From contig NZ_JAOQJS010000007.1 in the NCBI RefSeq assembly GCF_025567345.1, positions 124,001 through 188,000 on the forward strand: a stretch of DNA of 64,000 bases, written 5' to 3'. This DNA comes from Coprococcus ammoniilyticus (GTDB taxonomy: Bacteria; Bacillota; Clostridia; Lachnospirales; Lachnospiraceae). The notes under the pieces are model-generated. The model ran no database searches and was not told the DNA's origin. It saw nothing but the letters and a program-made list of their open reading frames with translations. Made by a program: the position numbers and the translations under genes. This document shows, piece by piece, positions 43,264-53,087 of the stretch. Position 1 is the stretch's first letter. Every line of letters begins with the position of its first letter.

Positions 43264-43686
43264 TTACTTCTTAGCATCTTTTGGACGCTTAGCACCGTAC
43301 TTAGAACGAGCCTGACGTCTCTTTGCAACACCTGCTGTATCAAGAGTACCTCTGATGATATGGTATCTTGTACCAGGTAAGTCCTTTACTCTACCACCAC
43401 GGATAAGAACTACGCTATGCTCCTGAAGGTTGTGACCTTCACCTGGAATATAACTTGTAACTTCGATACCGTTTGATAAACGAACTCTGGCGATCTTTCT
43501 CAGAGCTGAGTTAGGCTTCTTAGGAGTAGCTGTCTTAACTGCTGTACAAACTCCTCTCTTCTGTGGAGAGCTTGTCTCAGTTGGCTTCTTCTTTAATGAG
43601 TTGAAACTTCTCTGAAGAGCTGGTGCAGTTGACTTCTTCTCTACTGTCTGTCTTCCCTTTCTAACTAACTGGTTAAATGTTGGCAT
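43264..43686 (-). CDS. rpsL: 30S ribosomal protein S12
   Basis: A 140-residue protein of the decoding centre. TPKKPNSALRKIARVRLSNG and GRVKDLPGTRYHIIRG are diagnostic. Lysines at the streptomycin-related sites (PKKPNS, RVKDLPG) look wild-type. ATG 43686 follows AGGAGG. It is the first gene of the str cluster, 112 bases after rpoC. Confidence 0.99.
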   Translation of the reverse strand: MPTFNQLVRKGRQTVEKKSTAPALQRSFNSLKKKPTETSSPQKRGVCTAVKTATPKKPNSALRKIARVRLSNGIEVTSYIPGEGHNLQEHSVVLIRGGRVKDLPGTRYHIIRGTLDTAGVAKRRQARSKYGAKRPKDAKK

Positions 43687-43797
43687 GTTTTCACCTCCTA
43701 CTTTCAAAATAAAAAATAATATAAGGCATACGTTCTCACGCATGCCTTACCATTATATATATTGAAATTATTCGTGTCAAGCACTTTTCAAATTTAT

Positions 43798-46700
43798 TTA
43801 TTCGTTATCAGATGTCTCTGCCTCTACAGATTCCAAGTCTGAAGCATTTTCTTCCGCCTCATCCTCTGCATCTGCATCGGTATCAACTGCATCTTCTAAC
43901 TCTGTGCTTTCCAGATCATCTCCGAAGTCGATCTCTTCATCATCATCAAAGAAGTTGATCTCATCCATCTCTGTATCAAGCTTTACAGAACGATAACGCT
44001 TCATACCTGTACCTGCTGGGATCAGCTTACCGATAATAACGTTCTCTTTCAGACCATTAAGCGGATCTACCTTACTCTTAATAGCTGCATCTGTAAGAAC
44101 CTTTGTTGTCTCCTGGAAGGACGCTGCTGACATGAAGGAATCTGTAGCAAGTGATGCCTTTGTAATACCAAGCATTACCTGTGAGCCTTCTGCCGGCTGT
44201 TTGCCTTCTGCGATGAGCTGCTCATTTGTATCTTCAAAATCAAGAACGTCAACCAGTGTTCCCGGAAGGTAGGATGAATCTCCGTTATCCTCGATCCTGA
44301 TCTTCTTTAACATCTGACGAACAATGATCTCGATATGCTTATCATTGATATCAACACCCTGAAGTCTGTATACTCGCTGTACTTCACGAAGCATGTAATC
44401 CTGAACTGCACGGATACCTTTGATCTTTAAGATATCATGTGGATTAACAGAACCTTCTGTTAATTCATCACCGGCTTCCAGAACCTGATCGTCCAGAACC
44501 TTGATACGGGAACCATAAGGAATTAAGTATGCCTTTGATTCACCTGTCTCGTCATTTGTGATAACGACTTCTCTCTTCTTCTTATTATCACGAAGCTGAA
44601 CCTTACCGCCAAACTCTGCGATGATCGCAAGTCCCTTTGGCTTTCTTGCTTCGAACAACTCTTCTACTCTAGGAAGACCCTGTGTAATATCATCACCGGC
44701 AACACCACCAGTATGGAATGTTCTCATGGTAAGCTGTGTACCAGGCTCACCGATTGACTGAGCTGCGATAATTCCGGCAGCTTCACCAACCTGTACCGGC
44801 TGTCCGGTTGCCATGTTGGCACCATAACATTTTGCACATACACCAAGGTGTGACTTACATGTCAGGATCGTTCTGATCTTAAGCTTTGCATCCTGTCTTG
44901 TAACACCTGTATCCGGATCAAGGAACGGAACACCGTTTGAATCTACACCCTGATTTACGATCAGAGCAGCTCTCTTTGGTGATACCATGTGGTTTGCCTT
45001 AACTAAAAGGTTACCATCTTTATCGTATACAGATTCTGCAAGGTAACGGCCTGTAATTCTCTCCTGGAAGGATTCGATTACTTCTTTTCCCTCCATGAAA
45101 GCTTCTACTTCCATACCAGGAATTGCTTTTCCTGCACAACAATCTGTCTCACGAATGATCAGATCCTGTGATACGTCAACCAAACGTCTGGTCAGGTATC
45201 CTGAATCGGCTGTACGAAGCGCTGTATCGGACAGACCCTTACGAGCACCATGTGCCGAAATGAAGTACTCCAGAACGTCAAGACCTTCACGGAAGTTCGA
45301 CTTGATTGGAAGTTCAATCGTACGTCCGGTTGTATCTGCCATCAGACCACGCATACCAGCCAGCTGTTTGATCTGCTGGTTAGATCCACGGGCACCGGAA
45401 TCTGCCATCATGAAGATGTTGTTATATTTATCAAGTCCGTCCAGAAGGGCTTTTGTCAGAACCTTATCGGCTTCTTCCCAAACCTTAACAACAGCGAGGT
45501 ATCTCTCCTCCTCTGTCATAAGACCACGTCTGAACATCTTTGTGATCTTGTCAACCTGAGTCTGAGCATCTGCAAGGATCTGCTTCTTCTCGTCCGGCAC
45601 CTTCATATCTGAAATAGATACTGAAATAGCACCTCTGGTTGAATACTTGTAACCGATTGCCTTTACGTCATCCAGAACCTCAGCAGTCTTGGTTGCGCCA
45701 TGTGTATTGATACATTTGTCAAGGATCGGCTTTAACTGTTTCTTACCAACATGGAAATCAATCTCAAGTTTCAGGATATTATCAGGATTTGTTCTGTCAA
45801 CATATCCAAGATCCTGAGGAATGATCTCGTTGAACAGCAAACGACCGAGTGTAGTATCGATGATACCTGTAACCTCTGTTCCGTCTTCTGTTGTAACAGT
45901 TCTTCTTACTTTTATCTTAGAATGGAGAGTGATCTCCTTATTCTCATATGCAAGCAGTGCTTCGTTCTTTGACTTAAAGAACTTGCCTTCTCCGATATCG
46001 CCATCCTTCTCCATTGTCAGATAGTAGATACCAAGGACCATATCCTGTGAAGGAACGGCAACCGGAGCACCATCTGAAGGCTTCAGAAGGTTATTCGGGG
46101 ACAGGAGCAGGAATCTACATTCTGCCTGTGCCTCAACTGTAAGTGGAAGGTGAACAGCCATCTGGTCACCATCGAAATCGGCGTTGAACGCTGTACATAC
46201 CAGTGGATGAAGCTTGATTGCCTTACCTTCTACAAGGATAGGCTCAAATGCCTGGATACCCAGTCTGTGAAGTGTAGGAGCACGGTTTAACATAACCGGA
46301 TGCTCTTTGATTACATCCTCAAGTACATCCCAAACTTCCGGCTCAAGCTTTTCTACCATCTTCTTAGCAGCTTTAATGTTATTTGCTCTGCCGCTGGCTG
46401 TCAGTTCTTTCATAACAAATGGCTTGAATAATTCGATAGCCATTTCCTTTGGAAGACCACACTGATAAATCTTAAGTTCCGGTCCTACTACGATAACGGA
46501 ACGTCCTGAATAGTCAACACGCTTACCAAGAAGGTTCTGACGGAAACGTCCCTGCTTACCCTTTAACATATCGGACAGAGACTTTAATGCTCTGTTACCC
46601 GGACCTGTTACAGGACGGCCTCTTCTACCATTATCAATTAACGCATCAACAGCTTCCTGAAGCATTCTCTTCTCGTTTCTGACAATGATGTCAGGAGCGT

Positions 46701-47556
46701 TCAGATCAAGAAGTCTTCTTAAGCGGTTATTTCTGTTGATAATTCTTCTATATAAGTCATTCAGGTCAGATGTAGCAAATCTGCCGCCATCCAACTGAAC
46801 CATAGGTCTGATATCCGGTGGAATAACAGGAATAACATCCATGATCATCCACTCCGGCTTATTCTCAGAATTACGGAATGCTTCAACAACTTCCAGTCTC
46901 TTGATGATTCTGGCTCTCTTCTGTCCGCTTGAATTCTTAAGCTCAGCCTTTAATTCTTCGCTCTCTTTATCCAGATCGATTGCTCTTAAGAGCTCCTGAA
47001 TGGACTCAGCACCCATTCCTGCACGGAAGGAGCCGTATCCGAAGTCCTCTTCAGCCTTTCTGTATTCCTGCTCTGTCAGAACCTGCTTATAAGTAAGCGG
47101 TGTGTCCTTTGGATCAAGAACAATATAAGATGCAAAGTATAATACCTTTTCAAGTACTCTTGGAGAAATATCAAGGATCAGTCCCATACGGCTAGGAATA
47201 CCTTTGAAATACCAGATATGGGATACCGGTGCTGCAAGCTCGATATGACCCATACGCTCTCTACGAACGCTGGCCTTTGTAACCTCTACACCACATCGAT
47301 CACAGATAATACCTTTATATCTGATCTTCTTGTATTTACCACAATGACATTCCCAGTCCTTGCTAGGTCCAAATATTCTCTCACAGAACAAACCGTCTTT
47401 TTCCGGTTTTAATGTTCTGTAGTTGATAGTCTCAGGTTTCTTAACCTCACCATGTGACCATTCTCTGATTTTTTCAGGAGATGCAAGTCCGATTCTAATT
47501 GCGTCAAAGCTTAAAGCCTGTTCCTGTTCTGGAGTTTCCATGTTAAATTCTGGCAT
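43798..47556 (-). CDS. rpoC: RNA polymerase beta' subunit
   Basis: A 1252-residue protein with an N-terminal zinc ribbon (CHCGKYKKIRYKGIICDRCG), the catalytic NADFDGDQMAVH motif, the FHTGGVAGDDITQGLPRV bridge/trigger region, and an acidic tail (DADAEDEAEENASDLE). It starts at ATG 47556 with AAAGGAGA, 18 bases after rpoB. No intein or large insertion is seen. Confidence 0.99.
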   Translation of the reverse strand: MPEFNMETPEQEQALSFDAIRIGLASPEKIREWSHGEVKKPETINYRTLKPEKDGLFCERIFGPSKDWECHCGKYKKIRYKGIICDRCGVEVTKASVRRERMGHIELAAPVSHIWYFKGIPSRMGLILDISPRVLEKVLYFASYIVLDPKDTPLTYKQVLTEQEYRKAEEDFGYGSFRAGMGAESIQELLRAIDLDKESEELKAELKNSSGQKRARIIKRLEVVEAFRNSENKPEWMIMDVIPVIPPDIRPMVQLDGGRFATSDLNDLYRRIINRNNRLRRLLDLNAPDIIVRNEKRMLQEAVDALIDNGRRGRPVTGPGNRALKSLSDMLKGKQGRFRQNLLGKRVDYSGRSVIVVGPELKIYQCGLPKEMAIELFKPFVMKELTASGRANNIKAAKKMVEKLEPEVWDVLEDVIKEHPVMLNRAPTLHRLGIQAFEPILVEGKAIKLHPLVCTAFNADFDGDQMAVHLPLTVEAQAECRFLLLSPNNLLKPSDGAPVAVPSQDMVLGIYYLTMEKDGDIGEGKFFKSKNEALLAYENKEITLHSKIKVRRTVTTEDGTEVTGIIDTTLGRLLFNEIIPQDLGYVDRTNPDNILKLEIDFHVGKKQLKPILDKCINTHGATKTAEVLDDVKAIGYKYSTRGAISVSISDMKVPDEKKQILADAQTQVDKITKMFRRGLMTEEERYLAVVKVWEEADKVLTKALLDGLDKYNNIFMMADSGARGSNQQIKQLAGMRGLMADTTGRTIELPIKSNFREGLDVLEYFISAHGARKGLSDTALRTADSGYLTRRLVDVSQDLIIRETDCCAGKAIPGMEVEAFMEGKEVIESFQERITGRYLAESVYDKDGNLLVKANHMVSPKRAALIVNQGVDSNGVPFLDPDTGVTRQDAKLKIRTILTCKSHLGVCAKCYGANMATGQPVQVGEAAGIIAAQSIGEPGTQLTMRTFHTGGVAGDDITQGLPRVEELFEARKPKGLAIIAEFGGKVQLRDNKKKREVVITNDETGESKAYLIPYGSRIKVLDDQVLEAGDELTEGSVNPHDILKIKGIRAVQDYMLREVQRVYRLQGVDINDKHIEIIVRQMLKKIRIEDNGDSSYLPGTLVDVLDFEDTNEQLIAEGKQPAEGSQVMLGITKASLATDSFMSAASFQETTKVLTDAAIKSKVDPLNGLKENVIIGKLIPAGTGMKRYRSVKLDTEMDEINFFDDDEEIDFGDDLESTELEDAVDTDADAEDEAEENASDLESVEAETSDNE

Positions 47557-47573
47557 CTTACAAAATCTCCTTT

Positions 47574-50500
47574 CTAAAATTCATCATCTGAGTTGTCATC
47601 ATAATCATCGCTGTAATCATCCAGATATTCTCCGTCTGATAATGATGTCAGCTCATCATTTTCATCTGTTCCGCTGAAGCCCGCTTCTTCAAATTCACGT
47701 CCATCAGCTTCCCGTTTATCATCATCGATCATGCTCTTAACATTCTCGTCATACGCTTCGATCGTCTCACCGAGATCAACCTCTGTCATATCGTCTTTTA
47801 CAACTCTGACATCGAGACCAAGTGACTGGAATTCCTTCAGCAGTACCTTGAATGACTCAGGGATACCAGGTGTAGGAATGTTCTCACCCTTAATGATCGC
47901 TTCATATGTCTTAACACGTCCGATTACATCATCCGACTTAACAGTCAGGATTTCCTGTAATGTATATGATGCACCGTATGCTTCCAGTGCCCAAACTTCC
48001 ATCTCACCGAAACGCTGTCCACCGAACTGAGCTTTACCACCCAGAGGCTGCTGTGTAACTAATGAGTACGGACCGGTTGAACGTGCATGGATCTTATCAT
48101 CAACCAGATGGTGGAGCTTAAGATAATGCATGTAACCGATTGTTACAGGGCTGTCAAATTCTTCACCGGTTCTACCATCACGAAGCTGTACCTTACCGGT
48201 TCTGTCGATCGGAACGCCCTTCCATTCTTCTCTGTGATCTCTGTTCTCATAGAGGTAATTCATTACTTCTTCTGAAACAGAATCTTTATATTTCTCGTAG
48301 AAGTTCTCCCACTCAGTATTTGCATAATCATTCGCCATCTCAAGAGTATCCATGATATCAAACTCGTCTGCACCATCAAACACAGGAGTTGAAACCTTGA
48401 ATCCGAGAACCTGTGAAGCAAGACCAAGATGGATTTCAAGAACCTGTCCGATATTCATACGTGAAGGAACGCCCAGTGGGTTCAACACGATATCGAGCGG
48501 ACGGCCATTTGGAAGGAATGGCATATCTTCTACCGGAAGTACACGGGAAATTACACCCTTGTTACCATGACGACCAGCCATCTTATCTCCTACCTGGATC
48601 TTTCTCTTCTGAGCAATGTATACTCTGACTGATTTATTAACACCCGGTGAAAGTTCATCACCATTTTCTCTTGTGAAGATCTTGGTATCCATGATGACAC
48701 CAAATGCTCCATGAGGAACCTTCAGGGAAGTATCTCTTACTTCTCTTGCCTTCTCACCAAAGATGGCACGAAGGAGTCTTTCCTCTGCTGTCAGCTCTGT
48801 CTCTCCCTTAGGAGTAACCTTACCGACAAGGATATCTCCGGCACGAACCTCAGCACCGATACGGATAATACCATTCTCATCCAGATCCTTTAATGCATCA
48901 TTGGACAGTCCAGCAAGATCTCTTGTGATCTCTTCCGGTCCGAGCTTGGTATCCCTCGCTTCGCATTCGTACTCCTCAATATGAATAGATGTATATACAT
49001 CATCTTTTACAAGTCTTTCACTTAAAAGAACAGCATCCTCGTAGTTGTAACCTTCCCAGGTCATGAAACCGATCAGCGGATTCTTTCCAAGTGCGATCTC
49101 TCCACCTGAAGTAGATGGTCCGTCTGCGATAACCTCTCCAGCCTTAACATGCTCGCCCTTGAATACGATAGGTCTCTGGTTCATACAGTTACCCTGATTG
49201 CTTCGTGCGAACTTGATAACGTGGTAGATATCCTTTGTTCCATCTTCATCTGCCTTAATACAGATTTCCTTACTTGTGGAATATTCAACTACACCATCTC
49301 TCTTTGCAACGATACATACACCTGAGTCAACGGCTGCCTTTGCTTCCATACCGGTACCTACAACGGCTGATTCGGTAAGCATAAGCGGAACTGCCTGACG
49401 CTGCATGTTTGATCCCATCAGAGCACGGTTTGCATCATCGTTCTCAAGGAAAGGAATCATGGATGTAGCAACTGAGAATACCATCTTAGGAGAAACGTCC
49501 ATCAGATCAACTCTTGATTTCGGGAACTCTGTTGTATCCTCTCTGTATCTTCCTGATACGTTGTTATTTACGAAATGACCATCTGCATCCAGAGGTTCAT
49601 TCGCCTGTGCAACTCTGTAATTATCTTCTTCATCTGCAGTCAGATAAATAACCTCATCTGTAACTACAGGGTTTGCAGGATCTGATTTATCCAGTTTTCT
49701 GTATGGTGCTTCTACAAAACCATACTCATTGATTCTTGCATAAGTAGCCAGAGAGTTGATCAGACCGATGTTAGGACCTTCAGGAGTCTCGATAGGACAC
49801 ATTCTACCATAATGAGTATAGTGTACGTCTCGAACCTCGAATCCTGCTCTGTCTCGTGACAGACCACCGGGACCAAGGGCTGATAATCTTCTCTTATGAG
49901 TCAGCTCAGACAATGGGTTGTTCTGATCCATGAACTGTGACAACTGGGAACTTCCGAAGAATTCCTTAACTGCTGCTGTTACAGGCTTGATGTTGATCAG
50001 AGACTGTGGAGTGATCGTCTCTACGTCCTGAGTCGTCATTCTCTCTCTTACAACTCTTTCCAGTCTGGAAAGACCGATTCTATACTGATTCTGAAGAAGT
50101 TCTCCGACTGCACGGATACGTCTGTTACCAAGGTGATCGATATCATCCTTTGTTCCAATACCATATTCAAGGTGAATGTTGTAGTTAATTGAAGCGATAA
50201 TGTCTTCTTTTGTTATATGCTTTGGAACAAGGTCAGATGCATCTCTTGCGATAGCTGCCTTTAATTCTTCTTCGTCTGAATATTCATTTAAAAGGGTTTC
50301 AAGGACAGGATAGTATACACCCTCATGGATACCTACTTCAGCAGGATCAAATCCAACATACTTGGACAGATCTACTACCATATTTGAAAGCACCTTTACG
50401 TTACGTTCTTCTGTCTGGATCATAACATATGGTACAGCAGCATCCTGGATATCCTTTGCCTGTGCTCTTGTAAGTGTCGTGCCTGCTTCTGCGATTACTT

Positions 50501-51413
50501 CACCGGTTGCCGGATCGATCGCATCCTCTGCAAGTATCTGACCTGTGATTCTGTTCTGGAATGCCAGCTTCTTATTGAACTTATAACGTCCAACCTTTGC
50601 AAGATCATAACGTCTTGGATCAAAGAACATTGCATTGATCAGGTTCTCTGCACTCTCTACTGCAAGAGGCTCACCCGGTCTTATTTTTTTGTACAGCTCA
50701 AGAAGACCATCCTGATATGTCTCAGAAGGATCCTTTTCAATACTTGCTAAAATCTTTGGTTCTTCGCCAAACAGATCGATAATCTCTGCATTTGTTCCGA
50801 TTCCCAGTGAACGGATAAGTACTGTGATAGGCACCTTTCTGGTTCTATCTACACGAACATAGAAAACATCATTCGAATCTGTTTCGTACTCCAACCATGC
50901 ACCACGGTTTGGGATAACTGTACAGGAGTACAGCTTCTTACCAATCTTATCATGTGCAATATCATAGTAGATACCAGGTGAACGCACCAACTGGCTTACG
51001 ATAACTCGCTCTGCACCGTTGATCACAAATGTACCTGTCTCGGTCATAAGAGGAAGATCACCCATGAAAATCTCATGTTCTGACATTTCCTTTGCGTCAT
51101 TTGCATGGAGTCTTACTTTTACTTTAAGCGGTGCAGCATATGTTGCATCTCTTTCCTTGCACTCTTCGATTGAGTACTTCACATCATCTCTACATAACTG
51201 GAAATCTACAAACTCAAGACTAAGCTGTCCTGTATAGTCAGTAATAGGAGAGATATCTTTAAATGCCTCCTTCAGACCATCGGTAAGGAACCACTGGTAT
51301 GAGTTTTTCTGAACTTCGATAAAGTTAGGCATCTCCAGTACATCTTTCTGTCTGGAATAACTCATTCGGATACCTTTACCAGATTGAACAGGACTAATTC
51401 TGTTTTTTTCCAT
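47574..51413 (-). CDS. rpoB: RNA polymerase beta subunit
   Basis: A protein of about 1279 residues. The rifampicin region reads SQLSQFMDQNNPLSELTHKRRLSALGPGG (quoted in part: FMDQNNPLSELTHKRRLSAL), with wild-type residues. An acidic C-terminal tail (EYLDDYSDDYDDNSDDEF) extends it. ATG 51413 follows AAGGGGTGA; the earlier frame to 51557 has no site. Confidence 0.99.
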   Translation of the reverse strand: MEKNRISPVQSGKGIRMSYSRQKDVLEMPNFIEVQKNSYQWFLTDGLKEAFKDISPITDYTGQLSLEFVDFQLCRDDVKYSIEECKERDATYAAPLKVKVRLHANDAKEMSEHEIFMGDLPLMTETGTFVINGAERVIVSQLVRSPGIYYDIAHDKIGKKLYSCTVIPNRGAWLEYETDSNDVFYVRVDRTRKVPITVLIRSLGIGTNAEIIDLFGEEPKILASIEKDPSETYQDGLLELYKKIRPGEPLAVESAENLINAMFFDPRRYDLAKVGRYKFNKKLAFQNRITGQILAEDAIDPATGEVIAEAGTTLTRAQAKDIQDAAVPYVMIQTEERNVKVLSNMVVDLSKYVGFDPAEVGIHEGVYYPVLETLLNEYSDEEELKAAIARDASDLVPKHITKEDIIASINYNIHLEYGIGTKDDIDHLGNRRIRAVGELLQNQYRIGLSRLERVVRERMTTQDVETITPQSLINIKPVTAAVKEFFGSSQLSQFMDQNNPLSELTHKRRLSALGPGGLSRDRAGFEVRDVHYTHYGRMCPIETPEGPNIGLINSLATYARINEYGFVEAPYRKLDKSDPANPVVTDEVIYLTADEEDNYRVAQANEPLDADGHFVNNNVSGRYREDTTEFPKSRVDLMDVSPKMVFSVATSMIPFLENDDANRALMGSNMQRQAVPLMLTESAVVGTGMEAKAAVDSGVCIVAKRDGVVEYSTSKEICIKADEDGTKDIYHVIKFARSNQGNCMNQRPIVFKGEHVKAGEVIADGPSTSGGEIALGKNPLIGFMTWEGYNYEDAVLLSERLVKDDVYTSIHIEEYECEARDTKLGPEEITRDLAGLSNDALKDLDENGIIRIGAEVRAGDILVGKVTPKGETELTAEERLLRAIFGEKAREVRDTSLKVPHGAFGVIMDTKIFTRENGDELSPGVNKSVRVYIAQKRKIQVGDKMAGRHGNKGVISRVLPVEDMPFLPNGRPLDIVLNPLGVPSRMNIGQVLEIHLGLASQVLGFKVSTPVFDGADEFDIMDTLEMANDYANTEWENFYEKYKDSVSEEVMNYLYENRDHREEWKGVPIDRTGKVQLRDGRTGEEFDSPVTIGYMHYLKLHHLVDDKIHARSTGPYSLVTQQPLGGKAQFGGQRFGEMEVWALEAYGASYTLQEILTVKSDDVIGRVKTYEAIIKGENIPTPGIPESFKVLLKEFQSLGLDVRVVKDDMTEVDLGETIEAYDENVKSMIDDDKREADGREFEEAGFSGTDENDELTSLSDGEYLDDYSDDYDDNSDDEF

Positions 51414-51862
51414 CGACACATTCACCCCTTGGAATTTATTTTTAAGCGTATATTCTGTTGAAATGCTTACATTTAACCGAAATATATTAGCCGTGTCATT
51501 ATATGTCTGGTTTGAACGCAAACCAACCCATAGTATAGACATCCTACACTGTATCACATTTTCAAGGTATATGTCAAGAAATATTTGGAATTTTTTATTA
51601 AAGAATTGTATATGAACTTTTATCCATATTTATATGCCCCTCTGCATTCTTTTGAAACAGCCTGCAGCGGTATTATTACAGAACAGATACATAACGCTGA
51701 CTATATCATGTCGTATCTGTGTTCAGAATCTTAAAATCACTTATTCGGTTTCAACTGCTCTTATTGATAAAAATGATCAGTTCGCCGGAACTTTGACAAA
51801 AACGACCTGGCAGGTAATTCTCCCGCCAGGTCGAAAGATATTCATAAATACAAGGAATAAAA
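51414..51862. other. rplL-rpoB intergenic region
   Basis: A 450-base spacer without a gene. It carries the attenuator hairpin (51796-51833) and the rpoB ribosome binding site; nothing else is recognised. Confidence 0.6.
51796..51833 (-). terminator. rplL-rpoB attenuator
   Basis: CGACCTGGC and its exact complement (9 bp) with a 13-base loop are followed on the minus strand by TTTTTG. It lies just after rplL; partial termination here commonly lowers rpoBC relative to rplJL. Confidence 0.8.
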
Positions 51863-52228
51863 TTACTTTAATGTAACCTTAGCGCCTTCAGCCTCTAACT
51901 TAGTCTTAGCTTCCTCAGCCTCGTCCTTTGAAGCTCCCTCTTTGATAACCTTTGGAGCGCCATCAACAGCATCCTTAGCTTCCTTTAAGCCAAGACCTGT
52001 GATCTCACGAACAACCTTGATAACCTTAACCTTGTTAGGACCAACTTCTGTAAGTTCGATATCGAATGCATCCTTCTCTTCTGCTGCTGGAGCGTCTCCG
52101 CCTGCTGCTGCTACAACAACACCTGCTGCTGCTGATACACCGAATTCTTCCTCACATGCTTTAACTAAGTCATTTAATTCTAATACTGATAAACCTTTGA
52201 TTACTTCAATAATTTCCTGAGTTGTCAT
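51863..52228 (-). CDS. rplL: 50S ribosomal protein L7/L12
   Basis: A 121-residue stalk protein: N-terminal dimer helix pair (MTTQEIIEVIKGLSVLELND), Ala-rich hinge (about 35-50), C-terminal domain VKVIKVVREITGLGLKEAKD. ATG 52228 follows GGAGG. Confidence 0.99.
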   Translation of the reverse strand: MTTQEIIEVIKGLSVLELNDLVKACEEEFGVSAAAGVVVAAAGGDAPAAEEKDAFDIELTEVGPNKVKVIKVVREITGLGLKEAKDAVDGAPKVIKEGASKDEAEEAKTKLEAEGAKVTLK

Positions 52229-52312
52229 TATTATTTCCTCCATTAATATAATATAGTTTAATAATTGCTGCTTCTATTAAATAGAAGCCGACGTGCCTGT
52301 ATGCACAAATAA

Positions 52313-52801
52313 TTAAGCTTCCTTCTGTTCTGCAATCTGCTTGATAACACGAGCGAAGTTTGCAATAGGTGACTGGATACTTCCAAGGAATTTGGAAATA
52401 AGTACTTCTCTTGAAGGAATGTTTGCAATAACTGCGATACCTGCTGCATCGTAGAATGTACCTTCTACAACGCCACCCTTAAGCTCAAGTGCTGGAGCAG
52501 TCTTTGCGAAGTTAGCCAGGATTCTGGCTGCTGCTGTAGCATCTGTCTTACAGATAGCTAATCCGGTAGGTCCTTCGAGACATGGCTTCAGTCCCTCGAA
52601 CTCTGTGCCTTCAATAGCGAAGTTGATCATGGTGTTCTTGTATACCTTATAAACAACCCCAGCTTCTCTTAACTGCTTACGAAGCTGTGTGTCCTGCTCA
52701 ACTGTAAGTCCACGGTAGTCAACTACAACTGCTGTCTGAGCACCATCTAAGTTAGCTTTGATTTCTTCAACTACTGGCTTCTTAATCTCTACCTTTGCCA
52801 T
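52313..52801 (-). CDS. rplJ: 50S ribosomal protein L10
   Basis: A 162-residue protein that anchors L7/L12 to the ribosome (VVDYRGLTVEQDTQLRKQLR, YKVYKNTMINFA). ATG 52801 follows AAGGAGG. It represses its own operon by binding the leader upstream. Confidence 0.99.
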   Translation of the reverse strand: MAKVEIKKPVVEEIKANLDGAQTAVVVDYRGLTVEQDTQLRKQLREAGVVYKVYKNTMINFAIEGTEFEGLKPCLEGPTGLAICKTDATAAARILANFAKTAPALELKGGVVEGTFYDAAGIAVIANIPSREVLISKFLGSIQSPIANFARVIKQIAEQKEA

Positions 52802-52860
52802 AATGCGCCTCCTTGTTTTACTAATGACTGCACATAGTTAACAGAAAGCATCTTCTGCTA

Positions 52861-52998
52861 AAATAAGAAAAGCTCTCTGTCGATAAGACAGAGAGCATAT
52901 AGTTAAAATAATATTAACGATATATTCCTCGGTAGGCGTTTTTCAACTTATGCCATCCGGCACCTACTGTCTTCGGCAGTTCATCGAGAGGTACTTTA
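52861..52998 (-). ncRNA. L10 leader (autoregulatory) RNA
   Basis: The minus-strand leader contains GCCGAAGACAGTAGGTGCCGG (quoted in part: GAAGACAGTAGGTG) and the partner GCCTACCGAGG, typical of the Firmicutes L10 leader. It ends in a perfect 10-bp hairpin GCTCTCTGTC / GACAGAGAGC (52873-52882, 52888-52897) with a T-rich tail, an attenuator. L10-L12 binding should favour termination. Confidence 0.88.
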
Positions 52999-53021
52999 CC
53001 ATAACACAAGGAATATGTCAA
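52993..53021 (-). promoter_or_regulatory. rplJ operon promoter
   Basis: On the minus strand TTGACA (complement of 53016-53021), a 17-base spacer and TAAAGT (complement of 52993-52998) lie just before the L10 leader. Confidence 0.75.
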
Positions 53022-53087
53022 TACGTTTTTTCAATTTTCTGACAAATATTTTTATACTGAAATGAAACGTTTATTTCCGCACGGATC

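Noticed and set aside
39051..53021. tRNA or rRNA genes within the rpoB-tuf block
   Set aside because: No cloverleaf-like or rRNA segments were seen in the intergenic spaces; they hold terminators, leaders and ribosome sites only.
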